Source: Candidatus Methylomirabilis lanthanidiphila
GTDB taxonomy: Bacteria > Methylomirabilota > Methylomirabilia > Methylomirabilales > Methylomirabilaceae
Assembly: GCA_902196205.1 (NCBI GenBank)
Contig: CABIKM010000021.1
Location: 1 to 64,000, forward strand
Length of the DNA stretch: 64,000 nucleotides
Reading direction: 5' to 3'
The notes beneath the pieces are model-generated. The model was not told where the DNA came from. It saw only the letters and a list, made by a program, of their open reading frames with translations, and did not search any database. Of the stretch, positions 37,925 through 46,975 are shown one piece after another; the stretch's first letter is position 1, and every line of letters begins with the position of its first letter. The position numbers and the translations under genes were made by a program.

Positions 37925-39640
37925 GTGCTCCGTGAGCTCCACATCACGAATTTCGCCCTGATCGACGAACTCCGGGCGGAGTTCGGTCCCGGTTTGAATG
38001 TCCTGACCGGCGAGACCGGCGCGGGAAAGTCGATCATCATCGACGCCCTGGGGCTGACGCTCGGGATGAGGGGCGAGGCGGAGCAGATCCGTACCGGGGC
38101 CGATGGGACGACGGTGGAGGCCGCGTTCGATCGCTGCGACGAGGAGACCCGCGAACTGCTCGCCGACAGCGGGATTGAGCATCCGTCGGATGAGTTTCTG
38201 CTGGTACGGCGGGTGCTCTTGCGGGAGGGCAAGAGCAAGGCCTATCTGAATGGCAGGCTGTCGTCGTCGGCGTCGCTCCGAAGTCTCGGCGAACTTCTGG
38301 TTGACGTCCATGGCCAACACCAGGGCGTTGCGCTGACCCAGCCGTCCCGTCAGCGGCTGCTCCTGGACGCCTATGCCGGTCTAACAGCAGATGTAGCGGC
38401 GTTTCGTATGCTGTATGGCAGACGACAGACGCTGAGGGCGGAACTGGATGTGCTCCGGACGGGCGAGCGGCAGAAGGCGCAGCGTCTTGACCATCTCCAG
38501 TATCAGCGGGACGAGATCGCTGTGGCGCGACTCGTCGAGGGGGAGGAAGAGGCGCTGAACCAGGAGCGGACGATCCTCATGCACGCCGAGCGGCTGCACG
38601 CGGCGGCGCACCTGGGATACGAGGGCCTGTATGGCGAGCAGGGCGCGGTGGCGGGCCGCCTGGCCGCGATTGTCTCGAAGCTGAAGGATGCGCAGCGTAT
38701 CGATCCGAGGCTGCAGGAGGTGGTGGATGGCTGCGAAGCTGCCATGGCGTCGGTTGAGGACGCGGCGGCCCAGCTCAGGGACTACAGGGAAGGGGTTGCC
38801 TTCGACCCGGAGCGCCTGGAGCAGGTGGAGAGTCGGCTGCACGAGATCGGCAAACTGAAGCGGAAATACGGCGGCTCGATTGCCGAGGTCCTCGCATGTG
38901 CGAGGTCGGCTGAAGAGGAGTTGCAGCGCCTCACCGGCTCCGAAGAGCGGGGCCAGGAGATTGAACGGGAACTGGCGATGCTGAAAGGGACGCTGGCGCA
39001 GCGGGCGGCCGAGCTGACCGCGCGCCGGAAGGCGGCGGCCGAGCGACTGGCTGCAGCAGTGCAGGAGGAGCTGCGGGCGCTCAGAATGGAGAAGGCGGTC
39101 TTTATTGTTCAGATCGGGCCGCGTTCCGAGGCCGGCGGTTCCGGTCTGGAAGCGAACGGGGCGGACGAGGTGGAGTTCCTGATCGCGCCGAATCCCGGCG
39201 AAGAGTTGAAGCCGATGGGCCGCATCGCGTCCGGCGGTGAGCTGTCTCGGGTGATGCTGGCGATCAAGGCCATCCTGGCGGCCACCGATCGCATCCCGAC
39301 CCTGATCTTTGACGAGGTAGATGTAGGGATCGGCGGTGGGATGGCCGCGGTGGTGGGTCAAAAGCTTTGGGCCATTGCAAAAGAGCGGCAGGTCCTCTCC
39401 ATCACGCATCTGCCGCAGATTGCGGCCTTGGCCGACCGCCATTTTGCGATTGTCAAGCGTGTCGAGGGTCCTCGTACTGGCATTACCGTCCGGGTGCTGG
39501 AGGGCGAAGAACGGGTCTGTGAGATTGCCAGGATGCTTGGGGCCAGGGAACGGTCGGGTACCCCTCTGCACCATGCCCGGGAGATCCTGGAGACTGCCAG
39601 GCAGTGGAAGGCGGCTATGACGTCAGGCGCTTCTGCTTGA
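37925..39640 (+). CDS. recN: DNA repair protein RecN
   Basis: This SMC-like ATPase acts in double-strand break repair. The 571-residue protein has ITNFALIDEL, Walker A GETGAGKS near residues 30-37, a long central coiled coil, the signature ASGGELSRVMLAIK and Walker B LIFDEVDVGIGG. It starts at GTG 37925, 3 bp after the nadK stop. Its stop codon overlaps the -35 box of the rplU promoter. Confidence 0.95.
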   Translation: MLRELHITNFALIDELRAEFGPGLNVLTGETGAGKSIIIDALGLTLGMRGEAEQIRTGADGTTVEAAFDRCDEETRELLADSGIEHPSDEFLLVRRVLLREGKSKAYLNGRLSSSASLRSLGELLVDVHGQHQGVALTQPSRQRLLLDAYAGLTADVAAFRMLYGRRQTLRAELDVLRTGERQKAQRLDHLQYQRDEIAVARLVEGEEEALNQERTILMHAERLHAAAHLGYEGLYGEQGAVAGRLAAIVSKLKDAQRIDPRLQEVVDGCEAAMASVEDAAAQLRDYREGVAFDPERLEQVESRLHEIGKLKRKYGGSIAEVLACARSAEEELQRLTGSEERGQEIERELAMLKGTLAQRAAELTARRKAAAERLAAAVQEELRALRMEKAVFIVQIGPRSEAGGSGLEANGADEVEFLIAPNPGEELKPMGRIASGGELSRVMLAIKAILAATDRIPTLIFDEVDVGIGGGMAAVVGQKLWAIAKERQVLSITHLPQIAALADRHFAIVKRVEGPRTGITVRVLEGEERVCEIARMLGARERSGTPLHHAREILETARQWKAAMTSGASA

Positions 39641-39665
39641 CAGAAGGATACGAACCGTTTATAGT
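39637..39665 (+). promoter_or_regulatory. Strong sigma-70 promoter of rplU-rpmA
   Basis: TTGACA at 39637-39642 and TATAGT at 39660-39665 have a 17-bp spacer. The -35 box includes the recN stop codon. The leader is about 80 bases and could hold control elements, but none was recognised. Confidence 0.75.
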
Positions 39666-39752
39666 AACGCGACGATAGGCGTCCTTAGCTAAGTGCGGGA
39701 GGCTGGCGGCCCCCCTGTCTGTTTGGTGGTGTCGATTGAGGAGGACTGAATC

Positions 39753-40064
39753 GTGTATGCAATTATCGAGTCGGGAGGCAAACAACGCCGCGTCAGCCCC
39801 GGCGCGCTTGTGACCCTCGAAAAGATTGAGGGTGAGGCGGGGAAACAGGTCGAGTTGTCAAACGTTCTGATGGTGGCCGATGGCGACCAGGTGAAGATCG
39901 GCGCCCCCTATGTACAAGGCGCTGCAGTGATGAGTGAGATCGTCCGGCAGGACCGTGGGCCCAAGGTGATGATCTTCAAGTTCAAACGGCGAAAGCGGTA
40001 TCGGCGTACACAGGGCCACCGCCAGGCGCAGACCACCTTACGAGTGACAGAGATTAGGGCGTAG
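39753..40064 (+). CDS. rplU: Large ribosomal subunit protein bL21
   Basis: The 103-residue protein begins MYAIIESGGKQRRVSPG and ends with the basic KFKRRKRYRRTQGHRQ region that binds 23S rRNA, typical of L21. It starts at GTG 39753 behind GAGGAGGA. It is followed by rpmA, its usual partner, after a heptad array. Confidence 0.97.
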   Translation: MYAIIESGGKQRRVSPGALVTLEKIEGEAGKQVELSNVLMVADGDQVKIGAPYVQGAAVMSEIVRQDRGPKVMIFKFKRRKRYRRTQGHRQAQTTLRVTEIRA

Positions 40065-40067
40065 CAC

Positions 40068-40140
40068 AGGTTCCACGTTCAACGTTTAGGATCTTGAACC
40101 TGTAATCTTGAACCTTGAACGTCGCACGTTGCACATTCAC
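40068..40140. repeat. Heptad array, family A, between rplU and rpmA
   Basis: CACGTTCAACGTTTAGG is followed by complementary TTGAACC, TTGAACG and GTTGCAC units. The array occupies the gap just before the rpmA ribosome-binding site. Confidence 0.8.
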
Positions 40141-40152
40141 CAGAGGTGAAGA

Positions 40153-40407
40153 ATGGCGCATAAAAAAGGGATGGGGAGTTCCCGGAATGGCCGGGATAGC
40201 CAAAGTCAGCGGTTAGGTATGAAGGCGGCGGCGGGGCAAACGGTATCAGCGGGCAGCATTCTGATTCGCCAGCGCGGGACCCGGTTTAAACCGGGTAAGA
40301 ACGTTGGGATCGGTTCTGACGACACACTGTTCGCCAAAGTGTCCGGCATTGTCACGGTCGAACACCGCGGGGGACAGGGCCGTTTCCTCAGCATCATCGG
40401 CGCCTAG
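40153..40407 (+). CDS. rpmA: Large ribosomal subunit protein bL27
   Basis: The 84-residue protein starts [22 protein letters not shown] and contains [16 protein letters not shown], the conserved core of L27. Its N-terminus reaches toward the peptidyl-transferase centre. AGAGGTGAAG precedes the ATG. It lacks the cleavable leader seen in Firmicutes. The order rplU-rpmA-obgE is standard. Confidence 0.97.
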   Translation: MAHKKGMGSSRNGRDSQSQRLGMKAAAGQTVSAGSILIRQRGTRFKPGKNVGIGSDDTLFAKVSGIVTVEHRGGQGRFLSIIGA

Positions 40408-40423
40408 CAGTCTCACAGGGGGA

Positions 40424-40508
40424 CGAGGGGTTGGGGTTTAGGGTTTTGGGGACGGACTCTTCTCTTACCTTTACACCCTACACTCAACACCCTGTACCCT
40501 ATACCCTG
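40424..40508. repeat. Heptad array, family B, palindromic
   Basis: GGGGTTG and GGGTTTA/GGGTTTT units, a core near 40455-40475, and complementary CACCCTA and TACCCTA units end directly before obgE. Confidence 0.85.
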
Positions 40509-40516
40509 ATATTTTG

Positions 40517-41632
40517 ATGTTCGTCGATGAGGCCCGCATTCGGGTTGAGGCAGGAAACGGCGGCCGGGGTTGTGTCGGCTTCCGGCGTGAAGCGTATGTC
40601 CCTCGGGGCGGGCCTGACGGCGGCGACGGCGGGGACGGCGGGAGCGTATACCTCGTAGCCAGCCGTTCATATCGGACGCTGGACGACCAGAGGTATCAAC
40701 GGCACTATCGAGCCCAGAACGGCGCGCATGGACGCGGGAAGACCATGCACGGTCGACGGGGCGCCGACCTGATCATCTCGGTCCCGCTCGGTACGATGGT
40801 CGTTGATGGCGAGACGGAAGAACTGCTGGGTGATTTGATTGAAGACGGACAGCGAGAACTGGTCGCCAGAGGAGGAAGAGGCGGTCGAGGCAACGCCCAC
40901 TTCGCGACCTCAGTGCGACAGACCCCCCGTTTCGCCCAGCCCGGGGAATCCGGGCAACGGCGTCAGCTTCACCTCACCTTAAAACTACTTGCCGATGTCG
41001 GCCTGATCGGCCTGCCCAATGCAGGCAAGTCGGCTCTGCTGTGCCGTATTTCCGCTGCTCGCTCGAAGGTGGCCGACTACCCCTTTACGACACTGACCCC
41101 GCACCTTGGAACTGTCGAGATCGATCCGCTTGGCGCATTCGTCGTAGCCGACATTCCCGGCCTGATCGAAGGCGCATCATCAGGTGCAGGCCTCGGAATC
41201 CGGTTTCTGCGGCATATCGAGCGGACCCGCTTGTTAGTGCATATCATTGACGTGTCCGACACGGCAAGGGATCCCCGGGACGCGCTGGCTGTCGTCGAGG
41301 ACGAGCTAAGAGCCTTCAATCCCGAGCTGCTGGAGCGGCCTCGCGTCATTGCCGCCAACAAGATCGATCTTCCCCACGACCAGCACCTTTCTGTACTACA
41401 TTCTCTCTGCGTGGAGCGGGATCTACCGCTTTTTCCGCTGTCAGCCGTGACGGGCGAGGGGGTCGAGCGACTCGTCCAGCACCTGGCCGATCAACTCCAA
41501 AACAGTTCCGGATTTGGAGTGTCGAGTTTTGAGTTGCAAGCGCCGGGTGTTGGGGGTCAGGTGGGAGACCCCGCTGGGCAGAACCCGAAACCCGAAACTC
41601 GAAACCAGAAACTGCGAAGCCTCCAGCGGTGA
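40517..41632 (+). CDS. obgE: Obg-family GTPase
   Basis: This GTPase assists large-subunit assembly and stress control. Residues 1-157 are the Gly-rich Obg fold (GGRGCVGFRREAYVPRGGP), followed by the G domain: P-loop GLPNAGKSALL, switch DIPGLIEGAS, NKIDLP and a G5-like SAVTG. The C-terminal OCT-type domain is missing. After HLADQL the last 40 or so residues (FGVSSFEL, NPKPETRN) are written by family C and B repeats, so the natural end was probably near residue 330. Confidence 0.94.
   Translation: MFVDEARIRVEAGNGGRGCVGFRREAYVPRGGPDGGDGGDGGSVYLVASRSYRTLDDQRYQRHYRAQNGAHGRGKTMHGRRGADLIISVPLGTMVVDGETEELLGDLIEDGQRELVARGGRGGRGNAHFATSVRQTPRFAQPGESGQRRQLHLTLKLLADVGLIGLPNAGKSALLCRISAARSKVADYPFTTLTPHLGTVEIDPLGAFVVADIPGLIEGASSGAGLGIRFLRHIERTRLLVHIIDVSDTARDPRDALAVVEDELRAFNPELLERPRVIAANKIDLPHDQHLSVLHSLCVERDLPLFPLSAVTGEGVERLVQHLADQLQNSSGFGVSSFELQAPGVGGQVGDPAGQNPKPETRNQKLRSLQR
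41510..41620. repeat. Heptad arrays, families C and B, overlapping the obgE 3' end
   Basis: GAGTTTTGAGTTG and GGGTGTTGGGGG units face complementary CCCGAAACCCGAAACTCGAAAC units around a CGCTGGGC core. They are translated as the obgE tail. Confidence 0.8.
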
Positions 41633-41639
41633 ACGTCTC

Positions 41640-42791
41640 ATGAGCCAGGCGGAAAGATCATTGCCGGACGCTCGAGCTGTCGCACGGGAGACAAAACGGA
41701 TAGTTGTGAAGGTCGGCTCGGCCGTCCTGTCTAAGGGTGATATCACCCTGCATCAGCCGACGCTCCAGCGAATCTGTCGTGAACTCGTCTCGCTCCGAAA
41801 GGAGGGGCATCAGGTGGTCCTGGTCTCCTCTGGCGCCATCCTGGCTGGGATGGGTCGGCTCGGGCTGACTGAGCGGCCAGGAAGTATCCCGTTAAAGCAA
41901 GCCGCCGCCGCTGTCGGCCAGAGCCTGCTCATGCGCCGTTACGAGGAGGTCTTCGCGCCGTATGGCCAGAAACTGGGGCAGCTTTTGTTAACCCAGGACG
42001 ACTTTCGGTCGCGGCACCGGTACCTTAATGCGCGCAATACGCTCTTTACGCTGCTACACCTCGGCGTCCTGCCGATTATTAACGAAAACGACACGGTGGC
42101 TGTGGAGGAGATCAGGTTTGGGGATAATGACCGGCTTTCTGCGTTAGTAGCGACCCTGCTCGGAGCGGATCTACTGGTCATTCTGACCGATCTGGACGGG
42201 TTGTACACGGCCGATCCGAGGAAAGATCCTCACGCGAGGCTCGTGCATGAGGTGCCTCGCCGGTCTACGGGACTCCACTTCTGGGCTGACGAGTCTGGGA
42301 CCGGGCTTGGTACGGGCGGGATGGCCACAAAGGTCAGAGCGGCGCGCACAGCCGCAGCAGCGGGTGTCCCGACTATTATTGCGAACGGCCTGGTAGAGGG
42401 GATCCTGGAGCGAATCATCCGCGGCGAGACAGTCGGTACCGTCTTTCAGGCGTCTGCGTCCAGGATGCGGAGCCGAAAGCGCTGGCTGGCATTTGCGACG
42501 ACACGTCGAGGGCGGATTATGGTGGATGCCGGGGCCAAGGAGGCGCTCATCCGTAACGGCAAGAGCCTGCTGCCATCCGGCGTTATCTCGGTTGACGGCG
42601 AGTTTGAGGGGGGCGATGTGGTCAGCCTCTGCAGCATCGACGGCGTAGAATTCGCGAGGGGTGTGACCAACTATAACGCCGAACAGGTGAAACAGATCAG
42701 GGGCATCAGGAGCGACCAGATCGAGGATGCGCTTGGCGAGAAGCCGTTCGATGAAGTGGTGCACCGGGACAACCTGGTGATTCTTGCATAA
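41640..42791 (+). CDS. proB: Glutamate 5-kinase
   Basis: First enzyme of proline synthesis, making glutamyl 5-phosphate. The 383-residue protein has an amino-acid kinase domain (RIVVKVGSAVLSKGD, SSGAILAGM, NENDTVAVEEIRFGDND, GTGGMATKVRAAR) and a C-terminal PUA domain (ARGVTNYNAEQVKQIRG). ATG 41640 is chosen because upstream codons are repeats. proA follows after one heptad array. Confidence 0.96.
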   Translation: MSQAERSLPDARAVARETKRIVVKVGSAVLSKGDITLHQPTLQRICRELVSLRKEGHQVVLVSSGAILAGMGRLGLTERPGSIPLKQAAAAVGQSLLMRRYEEVFAPYGQKLGQLLLTQDDFRSRHRYLNARNTLFTLLHLGVLPIINENDTVAVEEIRFGDNDRLSALVATLLGADLLVILTDLDGLYTADPRKDPHARLVHEVPRRSTGLHFWADESGTGLGTGGMATKVRAARTAAAAGVPTIIANGLVEGILERIIRGETVGTVFQASASRMRSRKRWLAFATTRRGRIMVDAGAKEALIRNGKSLLPSGVISVDGEFEGGDVVSLCSIDGVEFARGVTNYNAEQVKQIRGIRSDQIEDALGEKPFDEVVHRDNLVILA

Positions 42792-42792
42792 G

Positions 42793-42862
42793 AGCAGTTT
42801 CGAGTTTTGAGTTTCTGGTTTTGAGTTGAGAACCCGAAACGCGAAACGCGAAACTCGAAAGG
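42793..42862. repeat. Heptad array, family C, between proB and proA
   Basis: AGTTTCG, AGTTTTG, AGTTTCT and GGTTTTG units face complementary ACCCGAAACGCGAAACGCG and AAACTCG units. Confidence 0.8.
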
Positions 42863-42880
42863 GTAACTGCGAGGGACAAT

Positions 42881-44143
42881 GTGACGGCGGACATGGTGCG
42901 GGAACTTGCGACGGCGGCGCGTCTAGCGGCTCGGGCGCTTGCCATGGTGGTACCGGAGGTGAAGAACCGGGCGGTGACAGCCATGGCAGACGCGCTATGG
43001 AGCGAGCGGGCGGCGATCCTCTCCGCAAACGCGGTCGATCTGGCGGAGGCCAGGTCGGCGCAGCATCCGTCTGCGTTGTTGGATCGACTGGCGCTCGATG
43101 AACGACGGATTGAGAAGATGGCGGCCGGCGTGCGACAAGTGGCGGCGCTTCCAGATCCTGTCGGAGAGATTACCGGGATGTGGCGCCGTCCAAACGGCCT
43201 GTTGGTAGGCCGGATGCGGGTGCCGCTCGGGGTCATCGGCGTTATCTACGAGGCCAGACCCGGGGTTACCGCCGATGCGGCGGCCCTCTGCCTCAAGTCG
43301 GGGAACGCCGCTATCCTGAAAGGGGGTCGGGAGGCGATCCGCAGCAACCGGGTGATCAGCAATCTGCTTGCCGATGCCGCCGCGGCAAATGGCCTGCCCA
43401 AAGGGTGTGTGGCGTTTATCGATTCGGTTGATCGGGAGGCGGTGAGCCACCTGCTGCAACTTACGGGGCTCGTGGACCTGATCATCCCCCGAGGAGGCGA
43501 GGAGTTGATCCGGGCGGTACAGCGGACCTCGGCGATTCCAGTGCTGGCTCACGACAAAGGGCTCTGTCACACCTATGTCGATGAGGGGGCCGATCTCCAC
43601 ATGGCGGAAGAGATCGCCTACAACGCCAAGGTCGAACGGCCTGGCGTCTGCAATGCCATGGAGAGCCTGCTGGTGCATGAGGGGGTCGCGACGCTGTTCC
43701 TGCCGCAAATCGTCAGGCGATTACAGGAGGCTGGGGTTGAAATCCGCGGTTGCCCTCGAACACGGACCCTGGTCCAAGGTATCGGGGCTGCGACTGAGGC
43801 AGACTGGGATACCGAGTATCTTGATCTGATGCTGTCGATCAGGGTCGTCGGTTCATTCGAAGAGGCTGTGGCGCATATTGCTGCGCACGGCTCCGGTCTG
43901 GCCGAGGCGATCGTCACCTCGGATCATAGCCGGGCCATGCGTTTCCTGCGGGAGGTGGATGCCGGTGCCGTGTTCGTAAATGCCTCCACTCGTTTCACTG
44001 ATGGCGGCGAGTTCGGGATGGGGGCCGAGATGGGGATCAGCACGCAAAAGCTTCACGCCCGCGGCCCGGTTGGTCTGACGGGACTGACCTGCGAGAAATT
44101 CATCATATTCGGCGACGGGCAGATTCGGGATTCGAGTAAATAA
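42881..44143 (+). CDS. proA: Gamma-glutamyl phosphate reductase
   Basis: Second enzyme of proline synthesis, reducing glutamyl 5-phosphate to the semialdehyde. The 420-residue aldehyde-dehydrogenase-type protein has PLGVIGVIYEARPGVTADAAALCLKSGN, split here into PLGVIGVIYEARP and ALCLKSGNA, plus the catalytic Cys in KVERPGVCNAMES and FTDGGEFGMGAEMG. GTG 42881 follows GAGGG. proB-proA order is normal. Confidence 0.96.
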   Translation: MTADMVRELATAARLAARALAMVVPEVKNRAVTAMADALWSERAAILSANAVDLAEARSAQHPSALLDRLALDERRIEKMAAGVRQVAALPDPVGEITGMWRRPNGLLVGRMRVPLGVIGVIYEARPGVTADAAALCLKSGNAAILKGGREAIRSNRVISNLLADAAAANGLPKGCVAFIDSVDREAVSHLLQLTGLVDLIIPRGGEELIRAVQRTSAIPVLAHDKGLCHTYVDEGADLHMAEEIAYNAKVERPGVCNAMESLLVHEGVATLFLPQIVRRLQEAGVEIRGCPRTRTLVQGIGAATEADWDTEYLDLMLSIRVVGSFEEAVAHIAAHGSGLAEAIVTSDHSRAMRFLREVDAGAVFVNASTRFTDGGEFGMGAEMGISTQKLHARGPVGLTGLTCEKFIIFGDGQIRDSSK

Positions 44144-44332
44144 CGTTCAAGGTTCGACGTGCAAGGTTCAATGCTCGACGTTGATAACCAGGATTTGAAA
44201 CTGTGTTAACCCGAAACTGCGCACCTCGCACCTTGAACTTTGAACGTTGAACAGTAACCCGTGAACCTTGAACGTTGAACCTTGCTTGTTGCACGTTGCA
44301 CGGTAAACCTTGAACCTTGAACGTTGAACTCC
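44144..44332. repeat. Extended family A heptad array between proA and nadD
   Basis: About 190 bp of GTTCAAG/GTGCAAG units in forward orientation are followed by many TTGAACG/TTGAACC/TTGCACG units, with one family C fragment (CCCGAAA) near the middle. This is the longest array in the window. Confidence 0.85.
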
Positions 44333-44345
44333 CTATAGGGCGAAC

Positions 44346-45059
44346 ATGCATATCGGCGTGATGGGGGGGACCTTTGATCCGATCCACCTCGGCCATCTGC
44401 GGGCCGCCGAGGAGATCTACTGGGCCTTTGAGCTGGACAAAATCATCTTTGTGCCGGCCGCCCGGCCGCCTCATAAGGAGGACGAGTTTGAGGCCTCGGC
44501 CCAGCACCGATACGAGATGGTCTCACTGGCGACGGTCTACACGCCGTACTTCAGTGTCTCGCCGATTGAGCTGAGTCGACCAGGCCGATCCTACTCGGTT
44601 GAGACGCTCCGAGAGTTTCGTAAGCTGTACGGGGATGAGAGTACCATCTACTTCATTATGGGGGTCGATGCGTTCCTTGACATCGCCGCATGGAAGGAAG
44701 CGAGGGAGCTGCTGTCGCTGGCGCAGGTCATAGTCACTGCCCGTCCTGGCTGGCGGCTTGATGAGGTGGAACGCTCCATGACGCCCGAACAGCGGCATCT
44801 TCTGGGTGATCCTCGGTTCAAGTACATGAGAGTTTCCGAAATCACCCGGGAGAGCGTGACGGCGCACCGTGAACCTGGTCTGGTTCTGTCGGTCGAAGTG
44901 GTCTCATTGGACATCTCCTCCAGCGAGATCCGACAACTGGTGAAGGAGGGCAGGAGTATCCGGTATCTGGTGACCGACACGGTAGCGGCGTACATTAGCA
45001 AGAATCGTCTGTATCAACCTGGCCAAAAGGCTCATAGGCCGACGGAGGCTTCGACGTGA
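44346..45059 (+). CDS. nadD: Nicotinate-nucleotide adenylyltransferase
   Basis: The enzyme adenylates nicotinate mononucleotide in NAD synthesis. The 237-residue protein has the nucleotidyltransferase motif GGTFDPIHLGHLRAAEE, PHKEDEFEASAQHRYEM and ISSSEIRQLVKEGRSIRYLV. It supplies NAD for nadK upstream. The stop overlaps the rsfS GTG by 4 bp. Confidence 0.95.
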   Translation: MHIGVMGGTFDPIHLGHLRAAEEIYWAFELDKIIFVPAARPPHKEDEFEASAQHRYEMVSLATVYTPYFSVSPIELSRPGRSYSVETLREFRKLYGDESTIYFIMGVDAFLDIAAWKEARELLSLAQVIVTARPGWRLDEVERSMTPEQRHLLGDPRFKYMRVSEITRESVTAHREPGLVLSVEVVSLDISSSEIRQLVKEGRSIRYLVTDTVAAYISKNRLYQPGQKAHRPTEAST

Positions 45060-45472
45060 GCGTACCCGAGCGACCCACAGTGTCTGTGAATACCAACGGG
45101 CGGATTGATACCGAGATGCTGCTGCAGCTTGCGGTGACAGCCGCCTCCGAGGTGAAGCCGACCTCCCTGGTGCACCTCGACCTTCGGGGTCTGTGCACGT
45201 TTACCGATCATTTTCTCATCGTCGGTGTGCCATCGGTCCGGCAGGTGCGGGCCGTCGCCGAACGGATCGAGGAGCAGCTCCGGGGGGCACGTGTTCGGTT
45301 ATCCCATCGGGAGGGCGACCTGGAAGCCCGTTGGATTCTTCTTGACTACAGCGATGTAATCATTCATATTTTCGATGAAGAGATGCGATTGTACTACGAT
45401 CTGGAGGGGCTGTGGGCCGACGCGCCGAAACGGGAGTTGGTTCAGGACGAATCGTCGGCTCCCTTAAGATAA
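45056..45472 (+). CDS. rsfS: Ribosomal silencing factor RsfS
   Basis: RsfS binds bL14 and blocks subunit joining in starvation. The 138-residue protein has LHLDLRG-like VHLDLRGLCTFTDHFLIV, the family core, and WILLDYSDVIIHIFDEEMRLYYDLEGLW split over residues of about 95-122. It starts at GTG 45056 overlapping nadD, its usual partner. Confidence 0.95.
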   Translation: MSVPERPTVSVNTNGRIDTEMLLQLAVTAASEVKPTSLVHLDLRGLCTFTDHFLIVGVPSVRQVRAVAERIEEQLRGARVRLSHREGDLEARWILLDYSDVIIHIFDEEMRLYYDLEGLWADAPKRELVQDESSAPLR

Positions 45473-45650
45473 CCCGCTATAATGACGTCGATACCGGTGA
45501 AGCGGAGGGCACGCGAGCCCCGCTTCTTTTTTGTTGGGGACTGGCTGTACCTGCATACTCCCCTCTCTCTGTAGGGAGCGAGGGTGATCTTCCGAATCGC
45601 CGAGGTGGTCGGTTGGTGTCCGGCCGCACACAGTCAGGGAGGTGATGGGG

Positions 45651-46004
45651 ATGCCGTTAAGAGCAGCGATCCTGGAACGGTTAAAGGAAAAGCTGTTGGA
45701 GAAGCGACGCGCGTTGATCAATACCGTGCGGGAGAAACGCGCAGACAATCTTGAGACAGGCAGCGACGGTACGCAGGATATTGCCGATCAGGCGACGACG
45801 GCCTACACCAAGGAGTTCCTGCTCTCTATCAGCGATACCGAGCGCCAGCAGTTGAAGCAGGTGGACGCCGCTCTGGATAAGATGCGACAGAAGGCGTATG
45901 GCCAGTGCGAACGGTGCGGTGAACCCATCAGTGAGAAGCGGCTCGATGCGTTGCCGTTCGCCCGATTCTGTATTGCCTGTCAGGAGGAAGAAGAACGGAG
46001 CTGA
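45651..46004 (+). CDS. DksA/TraR-type zinc-finger regulator
   Basis: The 117-residue protein has an N-terminal coiled coil with DIADQA at its tip, matching the two Asp residues DksA uses in the RNA polymerase secondary channel. A C4 zinc finger follows (CERCGEPI, then FCIACQ). It may therefore modulate transcription like DksA; the coiled coil is shorter than in E. coli DksA. The start is ATG 45651 after GGGAGGTG; ATG 45645 is also possible. Its stop overlaps the unusual comF start. Confidence 0.85.
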   Translation: MPLRAAILERLKEKLLEKRRALINTVREKRADNLETGSDGTQDIADQATTAYTKEFLLSISDTERQQLKQVDAALDKMRQKAYGQCERCGEPISEKRLDALPFARFCIACQEEEERS

Positions 46005-46738
46005 AGGAGCTGCTGGCGGCCTTTCTCCATCTTATCTTTCCCTCCCCCTGCCGAGTATGCCATCAACCGCTGGATGCTGCCCGCCGATCCCTGATCTGTA
46101 GCCGCTGCTGGCGGCACATTCAACCCGTTTCCGAACCCTTCTGTCCCCGCTGTGGCAGACCATTCGTCTCGCCAAAGAGCCTCGAGGCCAGCCCCGACCA
46201 CCTGTGCGGATCATGTCGGGAGCGGTTGCCGCCTTTCGCAATAGCGAGAGCGGCGGCGTTGTATCAAGCCGATGGAACGATGCGTCAGGCAATCCTTCTA
46301 TTGAAGTACGGCGGTCGCCGTACACTTGGCCGTCATCTGGGTCGTCTGATGGTCGAGACGGCCGGACGTCTGCTCGATCCCCGCGAATTTGATCTGTTGA
46401 TTCCTGTTCCGCTCCATCGCAGGCGGGAGCGTGCGCGAGGTTTTAACCAGGCGACGCTCCTGGCGAGGGAGGTCGGGCGCGGCTTCGGTCTTGACGTTGA
46501 CGGGCGCGTGCTCAAACGGGTTCGAGCCACGGAGGCCCAAAGCGGGGGTCGGCGAGAACGGGAGGACAACGTCAAGGGGGCGTTCGCCGTCACGCGGCCC
46601 GATCGCGTGAAGGATAAAAAGCTTCTGCTGATTGACGATGTCTTTACCACCGGCGCCACCGCCGGCGAGTGCGCCAGGACCCTCCTCACCGCGGGCGCCG
46701 CAGAGGTCGGTGTCTACACGCTTGCCCGTGTCGAATGA
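46001..46738 (+). CDS. comF: ComF-family amidophosphoribosyltransferase-like competence protein, CTG start
   Basis: The 245-residue protein has an N-terminal cysteine zinc-finger region (CRVCHQPL, CSRCW, CPRCGRPF, CGSCRERLPPFA) and a C-terminal phosphoribosyltransferase domain with VPLHRRRERARGFNQA and LLIDDVFTTGATA. The first ATG in frame is at 46226, which would lose all cysteines. The complete family architecture starts at CTG 46001, overlapping the previous TGA as CTGA. The upstream frame has only ATT 45965 and CTG 45968 as alternatives. ComF supports ssDNA handling in transformation. Confidence 0.85.
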   Translation: MKELLAAFLHLIFPSPCRVCHQPLDAARRSLICSRCWRHIQPVSEPFCPRCGRPFVSPKSLEASPDHLCGSCRERLPPFAIARAAALYQADGTMRQAILLLKYGGRRTLGRHLGRLMVETAGRLLDPREFDLLIPVPLHRRRERARGFNQATLLAREVGRGFGLDVDGRVLKRVRATEAQSGGRREREDNVKGAFAVTRPDRVKDKKLLLIDDVFTTGATAGECARTLLTAGAAEVGVYTLARVE

Positions 46739-46975
46739 TAGTGTGAACACCGCCCTCGACCTCTATCTGTGTGCGCCCTTGATATAACTTGCCAGAAGCC
46801 AGAAAATGTGGCTTAAATAATCCACCTCTTAATAGTAACATAGCGTTAATGTTTGTGATCGAGAGGGGAGGTGGTGTGGCTATGAGGGAGCGGTAAGACA
46901 CCATCTACGCGTCAACTTCTGAATCGAATGAACGAGCATTACAACACACATGTCCGGAGAAAGGAGGACATTCCC

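Noticed and set aside
38381-39574. 397-codon open frame opposite recN
   Set aside because: It is an antisense shadow of a GC-rich gene, without a ribosome-binding site or recognised domain.
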